Assembly (NCBI RefSeq): GCF_016888445.1
Contig: NZ_JAFEKF010000003.1
Span: forward strand, 124,001-188,000
Direction: 5' to 3'
From: Marinomonas ostreistagni
GTDB taxonomy: Bacteria > Pseudomonadota > Gammaproteobacteria > Pseudomonadales > Marinomonadaceae
DNA: 64,000 bases
Shown here: positions 35,449 to 45,305 of the stretch, piece by piece
Numbering within the stretch: the stretch's first letter is position 1
Layout: each line of letters opens with the position of its first letter
Made by a program: the position numbers and the translations under genes
The notes under the pieces: model-generated
Seen by the model: only the letters and a program-made list of their open reading frames with translations
What the model was told of the DNA's origin: nothing
Databases searched by the model: none

Positions 35449-36708
35449 TTAAGAGTTTTTGCGGTCAATGAAGGCGTCTGCACGCAGCTCTGACAACCAG
35501 TTTTCAATAATGAAATCTTGTTTTTGCGTCATGAGGGCGCGCTCTGCATTACGGCGTTGAACTTGATCGCTGATGTCTGTTTGACGACGACCATCTACAG
35601 TCAGAATGTGCCAGCCAAACTGAGAGCGGAACGGTTCGCTGATTGCGCCAACATCGGTGTTGCTCATCACTTGCTCAAATTCTGGCACCATAGTGCCTGG
35701 TGTGATCCAGCCTAGGTCACCACCTTGGATAGTAGAGCCTTGGTCTTCACTGTATTCACGCGCTAGATCGGCAAAGTTGGCACCGTCTTGTAGGCGTTGG
35801 TAAAGCTGCTCAGACAATTGACGTGTTTGTGCGTCGTTACGAATCTCGTTTGGGCGCACCAAGATATGGCTGACTTTGGTTTCTTGTTGCAGGGCGACAT
35901 CTTGTGAGCGTTTTTCTACCACCCATAGTAAGTGGAAACCTGCATTAGATTGCACAGGGCCGACAAGGTTGCCAGCGTCCACATCGGCTACGGAGTCTGT
36001 GAATAGACGTGGTAGCTCGTTGGCTTTACGCCAGCCAAGGTCACCACCTTCGATGGCAAATTGGCCGTCAGAGTAGCTAATCGCCTGCTCGACAAAGTCT
36101 TGCTCGCTGTTGATACGGCTGGCGATTTGCTCGATTTCGCTACGTGCTTCAGCGACATCCGAGGCGCGCAACACAATGTGACGCAAACGGTATTCGTCTT
36201 GTGTGTTACCGGCCGCCTGTTGGTCTTCTAAGAAGTCATCGATTTCTTGCTCGGTGATGGAAACGCGAGATTGGGTGACTTGGCCGCGCGCTTTGCTGAT
36301 CAAAATTTCACTTTCGATTTGGTCGCGGTAGCGGTTGTAGTCGATGCCTTGGCTTTGTAAGAGACCTTTTAAACCGTTTAAGTCGGTATTGTTGCTTGAA
36401 GCAACATTCATAATGGCTTCGTCGACTTCTTGGCTGCTAACGCGGATGCCTTGCTTGCGGGCATAATTGACTTGCAGCGCTTCTTCGATCAATTGATTTA
36501 AAATCTGACGACGAATGTTGTCAGTCATGACACCACCAGGTACGCGGTCTTGAACCACTTGGAAGCGAGCGTTGACGTCACTGTCTAAGATCGGGCGAGA
36601 GTCTACCACGGCCGCTAGACCGTCGAGCTTTTGTGGCGCTGCTTGCACAGGCGCCGCGGTCCATACAACAGAAGTAAGTATGAGCGAGCAAATAAGTTTA
36701 TACATCAT
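35449..36708 (-). CDS. surA: Periplasmic chaperone and peptidyl-prolyl isomerase SurA
   Basis: 419-aa protein guiding outer-membrane porins, including LptD, through the periplasm. Signal peptide at about residues 1-23 (LICSLILTSVVWTAAPVQA). An N-terminal helical chaperone domain starts LDGLAAVVDSRPILDSDV. Two parvulin domains follow at about 170-270 and 280-380, each with a GGDLGW motif and the E-Q-A/FGWH ends. The start overlaps the lptD stop (TAATGATG), so either of two adjacent ATGs may be used. Confidence 0.97.
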   Translation of the reverse strand: MMYKLICSLILTSVVWTAAPVQAAPQKLDGLAAVVDSRPILDSDVNARFQVVQDRVPGGVMTDNIRRQILNQLIEEALQVNYARKQGIRVSSQEVDEAIMNVASSNNTDLNGLKGLLQSQGIDYNRYRDQIESEILISKARGQVTQSRVSITEQEIDDFLEDQQAAGNTQDEYRLRHIVLRASDVAEARSEIEQIASRINSEQDFVEQAISYSDGQFAIEGGDLGWRKANELPRLFTDSVADVDAGNLVGPVQSNAGFHLLWVVEKRSQDVALQQETKVSHILVRPNEIRNDAQTRQLSEQLYQRLQDGANFADLAREYSEDQGSTIQGGDLGWITPGTMVPEFEQVMSNTDVGAISEPFRSQFGWHILTVDGRRQTDISDQVQRRNAERALMTQKQDFIIENWLSELRADAFIDRKNS

Positions 36709-39002
36709 TAATATCCGACTTTGCCTTCGTTCCAGTAGTCATCTGCGATGCCAGTAATGTCCGAATTCGAACGGCTGACGCCACTTAGGCTACGTAAAAT
36801 AAATTGTAAGAATATGCCTTTATCAAACACACTGTTGCCATTGACGTCATCATCGTCACGCCAACGTTGATAGCTCAACGAGGCTTTGATACAGCAGTTT
36901 TCATAGCCTAAACCATTAACCTGTGCCGTTTCTTCTCCTTTTACCCAGTCATAAGACTGCTGGTGGAAGAAATGCCAATTTCTGTTCAGAGGAAGAATCG
37001 CACCAAAACTTGCTTGTTTGGTTAGCTCGTCTTCATCCTCATCTTCGTCCTCACGCACATATGAGAAACTAACATTGAATACAAAACCATTGTCTGGGCG
37101 GTATTTCAATGCAGATTGCGCAAGATCTACACGATCATCATAAAAATCATAATTGAGTTGGTTGCTTAAGGTGAAATTATCACCGTTGTAAGAGGCCGAC
37201 GTAAGGAAGGCGCTGTAAGGCGTATCATCGACTACGTCACCGGTTGGGCCACTGACACCGACACGACGATCCTCTAAGTAGAATACTTGTCCGCCTTGCA
37301 GCGTCCAACGGTTGATGTTGTTGCCATCATAGAAGCGGCTCTCAAGGCCCAGTGCGACTTGTTCGGTATCACCAATACGGTCATTACCACTGAAGCGGCG
37401 ATTAGAGAACGCTTGGCCGTAGGTCATGTTCATATTGTTGGCATCAAAATCAGGGATCTGAGTCTGATTTTCGTAAGGGGCGTAGAGGTAATTAAAGCGT
37501 GGAATCAGGGTTTGACGCCACATGGTGCCATCGCGATCCAAGCTACGCTCAAACACAACGCTGGTGTCGAGGTAGTAAGAAAGGTGATTGATGTCAGTAT
37601 CGCGATCACTGCGGGTATCGTAATCGTACAGACTGTAATCACGGTACTGGTGCAAAGCACCTAGAGTCATTGAGCCCCAGCTATTGGACGCGGTAGCGCT
37701 GATGTCTTGGTTAAAGACCGAACGTTGGCCATCAACACCCACTTCATCAGGTTCGTAGAAGTCAGTAAACTGTAGTTCTGGCTGGTATTCAAAGATCTGA
37801 TCAGCGTAATGGTAAGAGGCGTCAACACGAGGCTTCCATTCAAGCGGTTTATCCTCGGTCGGATCTGGCGTTTGGTAACGGCGTACCTGCACGCCCGTAT
37901 TAATATTGCCGATGTTGTAGCGCGCGTAAGTACGACGCTCGTAATCGTCTTTTTCACCGATGCTGGTAGTGTTGATTTCAGGTTCGCGGTTTGGTGTCGG
38001 GTTGTCTTCGTATAAGAGCCCAGCACCAAAACGTTCGGTGAATTGTTGGTCCGTTTGCAGTTTGCGCAAGGTGGCTTCTTCGCCGCCTTCGTAAAAAGTG
38101 GATTGCTCGTAGATGGTTTCGCCGTAAGGACTTAGATGACGAAACTCCACGTCTGCGCCTTGGCCATTATTTTCACCACCTTCTGGTAAAGGTCCCATAC
38201 GCGAAATAATGTTGGGGGTGATGGTGGCATCATAGTTAGGCGCAATGTTCCAATAAAACGGCGTCGATAGGGTTAAATCGCCCTCGCCATCAAACGAGAA
38301 AGAAGGGAACAAGAAACCAGTTTGACGACGGTCATCCAGCGGGAAGCGCAACCAAGGGAAGTAAAAAATCGGCACGTCTTTAATGCGAATGTGAACATGT
38401 TTGGCGGTACCGAAGCCACTTTCGCGGTCCAGCTCAATACTGCTGCCGTACATTTGCCAGCTATTATCGCCCGGCTCACAGGTGGTAAAAAAGCCTTCTT
38501 CAATAAACACCAGACCATCTTGGTTACGGGAGATTTGCTCCGCTTCGCCGCGCAGCCCCGCTTGGTGGGTTAAGAACTTGGCTTGATCAAATTGTGCGGT
38601 TTCATTGCCCGAGACACTGCTGACATAGGCTTTTTGGCTGCGAATCAACTGACCGTCGGTGCGCAGCGCGACATCGCCTTGGGCGCGGTAGTAGTCATTA
38701 GGGCGACCTTCGATGGCTTCGGCATCAAGTTGTGACATAGGGCGGCGCAAGGTAGCGGTGCCTTTCATGTACAAAGTGCCTTGCTCATCGCGGTAGATCA
38801 TATCCGCTTGCAAATGAGTGTTTTCGTCGCTGGCAGCTTCCCAGTTATCGATGTAGGTACCGCGACAGTATTGATTAAGGGTCGCCTGCTGTGACTCAGA
38901 AAGCGACTCTCTCGGTATCCAGTCCCATTCATTTGCCTGCGCCATAGGCAAGATGAAAAGACTTTGAAATAATAGCGCGTAGTAGCGTAAATGCTTTGGC
39001 AT
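36708..39002 (-). CDS. lptD: LPS-assembly protein LptD
   Basis: Outer-membrane protein of about 764 aa that, with LptE, inserts lipopolysaccharide in the outer leaflet. Signal peptide RYYALLFQSLFILPMAQA, cleaved before NEWDW. The N-terminal OstA jellyroll (about 65-170) includes MKGTATLRRPMSQLDAE. Two Cys pairs expected for the disulfides are seen (NQYCRGTY near the N terminus and YENCCIKASLSYQRW near the C terminus). The rest is a beta-barrel rich in Tyr/Asp/Arg strands. I chose ATG 39002; a TTG at 39023 would add seven residues. First gene of the lptD-to-cca array. Confidence 0.95.
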   Translation of the reverse strand: MPKHLRYYALLFQSLFILPMAQANEWDWIPRESLSESQQATLNQYCRGTYIDNWEAASDENTHLQADMIYRDEQGTLYMKGTATLRRPMSQLDAEAIEGRPNDYYRAQGDVALRTDGQLIRSQKAYVSSVSGNETAQFDQAKFLTHQAGLRGEAEQISRNQDGLVFIEEGFFTTCEPGDNSWQMYGSSIELDRESGFGTAKHVHIRIKDVPIFYFPWLRFPLDDRRQTGFLFPSFSFDGEGDLTLSTPFYWNIAPNYDATITPNIISRMGPLPEGGENNGQGADVEFRHLSPYGETIYEQSTFYEGGEEATLRKLQTDQQFTERFGAGLLYEDNPTPNREPEINTTSIGEKDDYERRTYARYNIGNINTGVQVRRYQTPDPTEDKPLEWKPRVDASYHYADQIFEYQPELQFTDFYEPDEVGVDGQRSVFNQDISATASNSWGSMTLGALHQYRDYSLYDYDTRSDRDTDINHLSYYLDTSVVFERSLDRDGTMWRQTLIPRFNYLYAPYENQTQIPDFDANNMNMTYGQAFSNRRFSGNDRIGDTEQVALGLESRFYDGNNINRWTLQGGQVFYLEDRRVGVSGPTGDVVDDTPYSAFLTSASYNGDNFTLSNQLNYDFYDDRVDLAQSALKYRPDNGFVFNVSFSYVREDEDEDEDELTKQASFGAILPLNRNWHFFHQQSYDWVKGEETAQVNGLGYENCCIKASLSYQRWRDDDDVNGNSVFDKGIFLQFILRSLSGVSRSNSDITGIADDYWNEGKVGY

Positions 39003-39129
39003 GCGAGTTATACTAAATCTCAATTAGGTGTCCGCAGCAAAGTCGGCGCGGCACACGTCAGTCCATAATGACGACAAATAATAATCCAAGCGGCCCCTAG
39101 GGGGCTACCGATTCTGGAGAAATATCTTT

Positions 39130-39921
39130 ATGTGGAAGTGGATAGGCGCATTCATCGGCACCTTGCTAGCAGGTTTTTGGGGCTTTGTAGGCGGATTTAT
39201 CGTCGGTATCTTTTTGGATCGTGCCAGAGCAACACAATCTGGTGGGTTTCGCCGTCGTGCCTCAATGATCGAGCAGCAGCAAGTGTTTTTTAAAACGCTG
39301 TTTCAGTTGATGGGGCGTTTGGCTAAGGCCGATGGTCATGTGACACAAGACGAAATCGAAGTCGCGAATACCATTATGGACCGTTTGCGCTTGCCTGCTG
39401 ATGCAAGACGCCAAGCGCAAGAGTTGTTTCGTGAAGGTAAATCTGAAAACTTTGATGTAGATGCTGCGTTAGAGCGTTTTCGTAACGTCGTCGGTGGCGG
39501 CATGTTGCGTCGCTCGTTGATCGAGGTGTTATTGGTGTCAGCTTACGCTGATGGGCATTTGTCACTCGAAGAAAAACAGCTGCTCGGGCAGATCTGTGCC
39601 AAACTTGGCATGTCAGAAACTGAGTTCAACCAAATCCATGAACAAGTGAAGCGCCAAGCCCATTTCCATCAAGGCTACCAACAGCAAGGGCAGCAAGGCC
39701 AATCGTCTCCAGAGTTATTAAAGTCGGCTTATGAGGTGTTGGGCGTCGATGAAAGCGCCAGCGATGCCGAAGTGAAAAAGGCCTACCGCAAACTAATGAG
39801 CCAAAACCACCCAGATAAACTCAGCGCACAAGGTTTGCCAGATGAAATGATTGAGCTGGCTAAAGAGCGTACTCAAGAGATTCAGTCAGCTTACGAAATG
39901 GTTAAAAAGTCCCGCGGCTAG
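39130..39921 (+). CDS. djlA: Co-chaperone DjlA
   Basis: 263-aa inner-membrane J-protein. One N-terminal membrane helix (IGAFIGTLLAGFWGFVGGFIVGIF region, Gly-rich), then a TerB-like helical domain (about 50-165: LMGRLAKADGHVTQDEI, VSAYADGHLSLEEKQLL). A Gln-rich linker (HQGYQQQGQQGQ) leads to a C-terminal J domain with the HPD motif (SQNHPDKLSAQG). It stimulates DnaK at the membrane. Divergent from lptD, as in E. coli; convergent with the DUF3530 gene, stops overlapping by 4 nt. Confidence 0.95.
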   Translation: MWKWIGAFIGTLLAGFWGFVGGFIVGIFLDRARATQSGGFRRRASMIEQQQVFFKTLFQLMGRLAKADGHVTQDEIEVANTIMDRLRLPADARRQAQELFREGKSENFDVDAALERFRNVVGGGMLRRSLIEVLLVSAYADGHLSLEEKQLLGQICAKLGMSETEFNQIHEQVKRQAHFHQGYQQQGQQGQSSPELLKSAYEVLGVDESASDAEVKKAYRKLMSQNHPDKLSAQGLPDEMIELAKERTQEIQSAYEMVKKSRG

Positions 39922-40904
39922 CGGCTGACGTCGCTGTCTTCATCCAAAGGGCTCTCATAGAACAGGTCTTTCTCGTACTCTGGGAGCTCTTTGCGCTGAC
40001 GCTGTTGCGTCGTGTTCTGCTTTAAAAATCCCCACACTCGTTGCACTAAACGCTTATCACCGACTGGATCGTAGCGTGCATCCGGTAAGGCGTCGATTTG
40101 ACGATAGCGATCTTGCTGATTAGCGCGTTGATTGGCCGCCGCTTGACGCCACTGAGCGAAGCGTTGGTCTCGTGAGGTACGGTTAAAATAATAATCGAGC
40201 ACAGGTAAGTTTAGCGTTTGCAGCATTTGCGCCAGTTCGTATTCTGATACCGGTGCAACCGTGCGTGGCTCAATCAGCACTAACGCCTGATCCATAATAT
40301 TACGCTCAGAAGTGTAGCGCAGTGCGTAAGCCGCTCCGGTGCGATAGCCCAAAAACACCTCCTGCCCATAGCCTGCGGCGCGGGTGAATTCGATGGCGGC
40401 ATCGATGCGAGCAAAGACAGTGTCTTCGTTGGGTAGGCTTAACGCCGTATCAGAATTGTCTACTTGGTTCTCTGCCGTGGCGGCGGGTGTCATGACCGGT
40501 GTGGCTCGACCGCCCACATCAGGAATTTCGATGGCGAGCGTGCACCAGCTATGTTGTGGCAGTTTTTGGCGCAACGGGGAAATAACTTGCGGCCAATCTG
40601 GATGGCCGTGATCGCCATGCAATAAGATGACGCAGCCCTGCGGATCATTGGTTGCAGGTTGGCGTAATAGCGCGAGAAACTCCTCGCCATCAGCGCTAAG
40701 GGTTTCGATCTCGTGCGCGTAGTTGGTCGATAGACGCTCAATTAAGCCATCGATACGTGACGCTTGCGGCGTTGGCATGACGCGTGGCTGATCACTCTGC
40801 ACCGTGTTGCTTGGTGTGTCGGCTTCATTGGCTGGCTCTTCGGCGTATAAAAGCGTCGTATAGCAGAGTGCCGTGAGCGTCATGATTAAGGGTAATTTCT
40901 TCAT
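39918..40904 (-). CDS. DUF3530-family alpha/beta-hydrolase-like exported protein
   Basis: Protein of 328 aa with a signal peptide ([20 protein letters not shown]). The mature part begins with an acidic low-complexity stretch. It has a hydrolase-like core: [15 protein letters not shown] where an oxyanion-like turn is expected, and [20 protein letters not shown] where the nucleophile elbow would be. That elbow reads GYRTG, so the usual G-x-S-x-G serine is replaced by Thr or missing; catalysis is uncertain. It matches DUF3530. ATG at 40904 is chosen; the TTG at 40913 is an alternative. Divergent from rpe. Confidence 0.75.
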   Translation of the reverse strand: MKKLPLIMTLTALCYTTLLYAEEPANEADTPSNTVQSDQPRVMPTPQASRIDGLIERLSTNYAHEIETLSADGEEFLALLRQPATNDPQGCVILLHGDHGHPDWPQVISPLRQKLPQHSWCTLAIEIPDVGGRATPVMTPAATAENQVDNSDTALSLPNEDTVFARIDAAIEFTRAAGYGQEVFLGYRTGAAYALRYTSERNIMDQALVLIEPRTVAPVSEYELAQMLQTLNLPVLDYYFNRTSRDQRFAQWRQAAANQRANQQDRYRQIDALPDARYDPVGDKRLVQRVWGFLKQNTTQQRQRKELPEYEKDLFYESPLDEDSDVSR

Positions 40905-40978
40905 CGAATCCAATACTTATGCATAAGGCCTTGGTAGAATATTGCGCAAACAACATTCTGTCACTGCCGGAGACAAAT

Positions 40979-41653
40979 ATGAAAGACTTTCTTATTGCAC
41001 CGTCAATTTTAGCCGCAGACTTTGCCCGATTGGGGGAAGAAGTAGATAACGTGCTTGCCGCAGGTGCGGACATTGTTCACTTCGATGTGATGGACAATCA
41101 CTATGTGCCAAACTTAACCATCGGTCCGATGGTATGTAAGGCGCTGCGTAAGCACGGCGTGACCGCCGACATTGATGTACACCTGATGGTGAAGCCAGTG
41201 GATCGCCTAATCGGCGACTTTATTGAGGCTGGTGCGAGCTACATTACTTTCCACCCGCAGGGCAGTGAACACATTGACCGTTCTTTGCAGATGATTCGCG
41301 ATGGCGGCTGTAAGGCTGGCTTGGTATTTAACCCAGCAACGCCGTTGGATCACCTTAAATATGTGATGGACAAAGTCGATATGATTTTGCTGATGTCGGT
41401 GAACCCAGGCTTTGGCGGTCAGAAATTTATCCCTGGCACATTAGACAAATTGCGTGAAGCGCGTCGTATGATTGATGAAAGCGGCTACGATATTCGCCTT
41501 GAAGTCGATGGTGGTGTCAGCGAACACAACATCGCCGAATGCGCCGCGGCGGGCGCGGATACGTTTGTGGCTGGCTCGGCGATCTTTGGTAAACCAGATT
41601 ACAAAGCTGTGATTGATCAGATGCGTGCTGAGCTTGCAGGTGTAAAAGCATGA
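40979..41653 (+). CDS. rpe: Ribulose-phosphate 3-epimerase
   Basis: 224-aa TIM-barrel metalloenzyme interconverting ribulose-5-phosphate and xylulose-5-phosphate. [31 protein letters not shown] (Asp and His metal ligands), DVHLMV and [10 protein letters not shown] with the catalytic Asp. Start ATG at 40979 follows GGAG; a longer frame from 40919 overlaps the DUF3530 start region. Overlaps gph by 4 nt. Confidence 0.97.
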   Translation: MKDFLIAPSILAADFARLGEEVDNVLAAGADIVHFDVMDNHYVPNLTIGPMVCKALRKHGVTADIDVHLMVKPVDRLIGDFIEAGASYITFHPQGSEHIDRSLQMIRDGGCKAGLVFNPATPLDHLKYVMDKVDMILLMSVNPGFGGQKFIPGTLDKLREARRMIDESGYDIRLEVDGGVSEHNIAECAAAGADTFVAGSAIFGKPDYKAVIDQMRAELAGVKA

Positions 41654-42330
41654 GAACCCCTAAGCACTTAAAAGCCATGTTTGATGGCTGGCCGGAGCTG
41701 GTGTGTTTTGATCTGGATGGCACGCTGGTGGATAGCGTACCGTCGATTGCCGCCGCGTTAGACAAGTGTTTGGTCGAATTAGGTGCCAGCGCCGCGGGCG
41801 AAGAGCGTGTGCGTGGCTGGGTAGGTTATGGCTCGGCCAAGTTGGTACAGCAAGCGATGGAGTGGGCCGGATTACCGGCAGAACGCAGTGAAGAGGCTTA
41901 TAAAGTCTTTTTAAAAGCTTACTTTGAAAATCTGACTCAAGGCACGGTCTTGTATGCCAATGTTGAGTCATTGCTAAAAGCGTTTAAATTTCAGCAAGTG
42001 CCCATGGCGTTGGTGACCAATAAGCCAAGTTTGTTTATCAAACCATTATTGGACCACTTTGGGATTTCGACCTACTTCAGCTGGATGCTTGGCGGTGATT
42101 CGCTCGAAGCGCGCAAGCCCGATCCTCTGCCGCTGGTGCATTGTATGGAAGACATCGAGGCAGTGCCCGAAAACTGTCTGATGATAGGTGATTCGCTGGC
42201 GGATTATCGTGCTGCGAAAGCCGCTGGTTTCAAATGTGCGTTGGTGACTTATGGCTATAACCATGGCGTCGACCTTAATGAACTAGAGGCCGATGTGTTG
42301 ATTGATGATTTAGCTGAGTTATTGATGTAA
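41650..42330 (+). CDS. gph: Phosphoglycolate phosphatase
   Basis: 226-aa HAD phosphatase. Motif [21 protein letters not shown], cap motif [16 protein letters not shown], motif [10 protein letters not shown], motif III RKPDPLP, and motif [11 protein letters not shown]. It hydrolyses 2-phosphoglycolate. Next to rpe with a 4-nt overlap (ATGA), the classical rpe-gph pair. A paralogue lies at 1981. In Pseudomonas this pair is followed by trpE and trpG; here trpE is absent. Confidence 0.95.
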   Translation: MRTPKHLKAMFDGWPELVCFDLDGTLVDSVPSIAAALDKCLVELGASAAGEERVRGWVGYGSAKLVQQAMEWAGLPAERSEEAYKVFLKAYFENLTQGTVLYANVESLLKAFKFQQVPMALVTNKPSLFIKPLLDHFGISTYFSWMLGGDSLEARKPDPLPLVHCMEDIEAVPENCLMIGDSLADYRAAKAAGFKCALVTYGYNHGVDLNELEADVLIDDLAELLM

Positions 42331-42351
42331 ATAGCCTAGTCTTTAAACACT

Positions 42352-42378
42352 AAAAAGGGCGCCTGAGGCGCCCTTTTT
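42352..42378. terminator. Bidirectional terminator between gph and the MscS-type gene
   Basis: AAAAAGGGCGCC, TGA loop and its exact complement: a 12-bp stem with A/T runs on both sides, between convergent genes. Confidence 0.92.
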
Positions 42379-42398
42379 GTGCGTATGGTGGCTTAGGT

Positions 42399-43649
42399 TT
42401 AGGTACCGCCGTCACCTTCGCCATCTCCTGAGGCATCTTCATGGTTTTCATTGCCATATTGATGCGATTTCTTCGCTGTTGACTGCTTGCGGTTTTTGCT
42501 CGCTTCACGTGCGGCTTCGGCAGATTGCTCTTTCTGAGCTTCGTCATTTTGCTCAGCTTGTTCTTGGTTTTCGTTGAACAAGTGTAGCGTACGCGTTGGG
42601 AAGGCGACTTCGGCGTCGTGCTGCTCGATAATGTTCATGGCTTGGAACAAAATATCTTGCTTCACGTCGTGGAACTTGGCCCAGTTGACTGTCTTGGTGT
42701 GACAGTAAATAAAGAAGTCTAGTGACGAGGCACCAAAGTCATTGAAGTTGACCATGTAAATTTGGTCGGTATCAATTTCATCGTGGTTGCCAATCATTTC
42801 TTTAATGTCAGCAACAATTTCTTGTAGCTTGCTGAAGTCTTGGTAACGCACACCGATGGTTTCGTTGATACGACGGTGCGTCATGCGCGATGGGTTTTCA
42901 ACCGAAATCGTAGAGAAAGTTGCGTTCGGCACGTACAGCGGGCGCATATCAAAGGTGCGAATGCGTGTCTGGCGCCAGCCGATATTTTCAACGGTACCTT
43001 CGATGTTTTGGTCAGGAGAGCGAATCCAGTCACCAACGGAAAACGGTCGGTCCAAATGCACGACTAAGCCGCCAAACAAGTTAGCCAATAAATCACGTGC
43101 GGCAAAACCGACGGCAATACCACCAACACCACCAAAGGCTAGGACACCAGAGATACTGAAGCCTAACGTTTGCAAGATAACCAAGGCTGCCGTGATAAAT
43201 ACTGCTGCGCGCAGTAGCTTACTAATAGCATTGGCGGTGGTGTAATCCACCGGCTTTTTGGTCGCGTGTCCTGCGGTTAAGGCCTTTTCTATGCCTTTTA
43301 CACAGCGTAATAAGAACCATGAAATAATGGCCACTACGCCCACTTCACGAGCAGTGAGCATAAAGGTGGTGAGATTTTCGTCAAATTCGGCGTCAGGGAT
43401 TTCTACCGCAACACTGATGCCGATCAGCCAAATCAATACACGTAGAGGCAGGCGTGCCGCCTCCACAAACATATTGTCCCACGGGTTTTTGGTCTGTTTG
43501 AGCTTGTCGTCGAGGCGCAGCAGAACTTTATTGATGCAAAAGTTCAGGGTGACAGTCGCCAGCACAATGATGAAGATTTTGACAATCCAGTGCATTGGCT
43601 CATCGCCGAGGCCAAAGTAGGGTTGGATATCTTCCCAAGTCCAGTTCAT
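42399..43649 (-). CDS. MscS-family mechanosensitive channel protein
   Basis: Inner-membrane protein of 416 aa with about four to five membrane helices (residues ~20-40, 65-85, 100-120, 150-190). The pore helix carries GVLAFGGVGGIAVGFAARDLLANLFGG, which is the MscS TM3 pattern. The beta domain follows (DRPFSVGDWI, EGTVENIGWRQTRIRTFD) and an alpha/beta domain. The C-terminal tail (about 350-416) is Glu/Gln/Ala/Lys-rich low complexity with an HQYGNENHED stretch and no known fold. It opens under membrane tension to release osmolytes. AAGGAACC precedes the ATG. It is followed by mgtE on the same strand. Confidence 0.92.
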   Translation of the reverse strand: MNWTWEDIQPYFGLGDEPMHWIVKIFIIVLATVTLNFCINKVLLRLDDKLKQTKNPWDNMFVEAARLPLRVLIWLIGISVAVEIPDAEFDENLTTFMLTAREVGVVAIISWFLLRCVKGIEKALTAGHATKKPVDYTTANAISKLLRAAVFITAALVILQTLGFSISGVLAFGGVGGIAVGFAARDLLANLFGGLVVHLDRPFSVGDWIRSPDQNIEGTVENIGWRQTRIRTFDMRPLYVPNATFSTISVENPSRMTHRRINETIGVRYQDFSKLQEIVADIKEMIGNHDEIDTDQIYMVNFNDFGASSLDFFIYCHTKTVNWAKFHDVKQDILFQAMNIIEQHDAEVAFPTRTLHLFNENQEQAEQNDEAQKEQSAEAAREASKNRKQSTAKKSHQYGNENHEDASGDGEGDGGT

Positions 43650-43670
43650 ATGGGTTCCTTTACTGGTTCG

Positions 43671-45002
43671 TTAAAGTAGCAAGAGTGTTCCTAATCCCAA
43701 GAAGGCTATGTAGCCTGCAATGTCCGTGACGGTGGTCAAAATGACTGAGCCAGACAGAGCGGGATCGATTTTTAGTTTGTCTAAAATTACAGGGATTATG
43801 ACGCCAGAAAGTGCAGCCATTAAGATATTAATAACGATAGCCAGTGCAATTACCAGTCCTAGCATTGGGTTGGCAAACCACCATAATACGACAGCGCCGA
43901 TGCTGATGGACCAGACTACGCCATTGAGGCCACCGACCTGAAGTTCTTTCTTAAGTAGCGAGCCTAAGTTGGCTCGCGTGATCTGCCCAAGTGCCAAACC
44001 GCGCACGATCAAGGTCAAGGTCTGGCTGCCAGCGATACCGCCCATAGACGCAACAATTGGCATCAGTACCGCCAAAGCAACTACTTGCTCAAGAGTGGCT
44101 TCAAACAACCCAATGAACGCCGACGCCATAAACGCTGTCAGTAGGTTAATGCCGAGCCATAAACCACGCGAGGCGGCACTGCGTTTGACTGGCGAGAACA
44201 GGTCCGACTCTTCATTAAGACCTGCGCTCGACATCTGATCTGCTTCATGTTCAAGGCGGCGCGCTTCGAGTGCGTAGCCTGCATGAAAACGCCCAACTAA
44301 AAGATGATTTTCATCTAATACGGGCAATGCTGAGACTTCGGCCTTTTCGAGCAGATCAGCAGCTTTGATCACATCCGTTTGAGCATCTAGAAACTGGTGG
44401 TCTTCTTGCATAAATTGCGATACATGGTCGTGTGGCTGGGCATTCAGTAGATCTCTAAAACTGACGCAGCCAACCCAGCGACCAGTGCGGTTGACCAAAT
44501 AAATGGTGTCCGAGTAGGGCGCCTCGGCGCGGCGAAACAAACGCATGGCTTCGGAGACGCGAATGGTCTGAGATGCCACAATCAGATCGTGATCGACCCA
44601 ACGGCCAACTTCGTCTTCTTCGTAGGTGGCGCCTTGGCGGTAGTAATCGCGCTGCTTGGCATCCATTTTTTGCAGGGCGATATCGATCATTTGATCGGGC
44701 AGTGAGTCGGCAATCTCAAGCAGGTCTTCAGCATCTACATCAGAAAATAGTGCCGCAATCTCATCATCTTCCATGCCTTTTAAAAGCAGCATGCGAGATT
44801 CGCCACGCATCTCTACCAAAATATCGAGACGGTTGGTTTGCTTGATGCTGTCCCAAACGAAACGACGTTGTGCGACTGGAATCGATTCCAGCGCTAGGGC
44901 CACGTCGTCGGGTGGCATGGTGGCGATGGCCTGATTAATGGCTTCAGTAGAGATATCTTCTTGAGTTAACTGTTCAATTAACTCGGCAATTGGGTTCGAC
45001 AT
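43671..45002 (-). CDS. mgtE: Magnesium transporter MgtE
   Basis: 443-aa divalent-cation channel. A cytosolic N domain (about 1-130, superhelical: ALESIPVAQRRFVWDSI), two CBS domains (about 135-255), a connecting helix, and five membrane helices (about 280-443) with the pore signature including MPIVASMGGIAGSQTLTL. It takes up magnesium; the cytosolic domain senses the ion. A 21-nt gap separates it from the downstream MscS-type gene on the same strand, so the two may be cotranscribed. Confidence 0.95.
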   Translation of the reverse strand: MSNPIAELIEQLTQEDISTEAINQAIATMPPDDVALALESIPVAQRRFVWDSIKQTNRLDILVEMRGESRMLLLKGMEDDEIAALFSDVDAEDLLEIADSLPDQMIDIALQKMDAKQRDYYRQGATYEEDEVGRWVDHDLIVASQTIRVSEAMRLFRRAEAPYSDTIYLVNRTGRWVGCVSFRDLLNAQPHDHVSQFMQEDHQFLDAQTDVIKAADLLEKAEVSALPVLDENHLLVGRFHAGYALEARRLEHEADQMSSAGLNEESDLFSPVKRSAASRGLWLGINLLTAFMASAFIGLFEATLEQVVALAVLMPIVASMGGIAGSQTLTLIVRGLALGQITRANLGSLLKKELQVGGLNGVVWSISIGAVVLWWFANPMLGLVIALAIVINILMAALSGVIIPVILDKLKIDPALSGSVILTTVTDIAGYIAFLGLGTLLLL

Positions 45003-45305
45003 AGATGAGACTCTTCTAAGGCTTACAATGCTTCCTAGTGTGTGCTAACTCATATTCTGAATCAATTACTTATATTTCTAATTGGCGTGTTAGCAAGGGA
45101 TTAAAATTGCGCCACGTTGGGTGGATACGGAGCAGATAGGCGAGTTTTGGGCGTGTATAGGCAGGTGTGTAAATGGCGCTCATTATGACAATCATGTAGT
45201 ATTATCCGAGCTCAAATTCCCCTCTTCTAATAGGCTTACTTAAGCAGGCTGGAAACCATTGAGCTGTTAGATTGTAAAGCTTTATATATCAATGGTTTAA
45301 ATGCT
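45003..45305. promoter_or_regulatory. Divergent mgtE / trpG intergenic region
   Basis: 303 bp. The main structure is the inverted repeat at 45253-45298 just before trpG. I searched for a tryptophan leader peptide and found none: the only upstream open frame with ATG (45173-45199) encodes no Trp. Promoters are not resolved. Confidence 0.5.
45253..45298 (+). repeat. Inverted repeat in the trpG leader
   Basis: Perfect 10-nt arms AAACCATTGA (45253-45262) and TCAATGGTTT (45289-45298), with inner GCT/AGC pairing possible. It ends 7 nt before the trpG start and covers the place where a ribosome site should be; no clear Shine-Dalgarno is visible there. A leader hairpin limiting translation, or an operator, are possible. 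Confidence 0.5.

Noticed and set aside
45003..45305. Tryptophan attenuator before trpG
   Set aside because: No leader peptide with Trp codons; the ATG frame at 45173-45199 contains none, and no terminator stem with T run is present.
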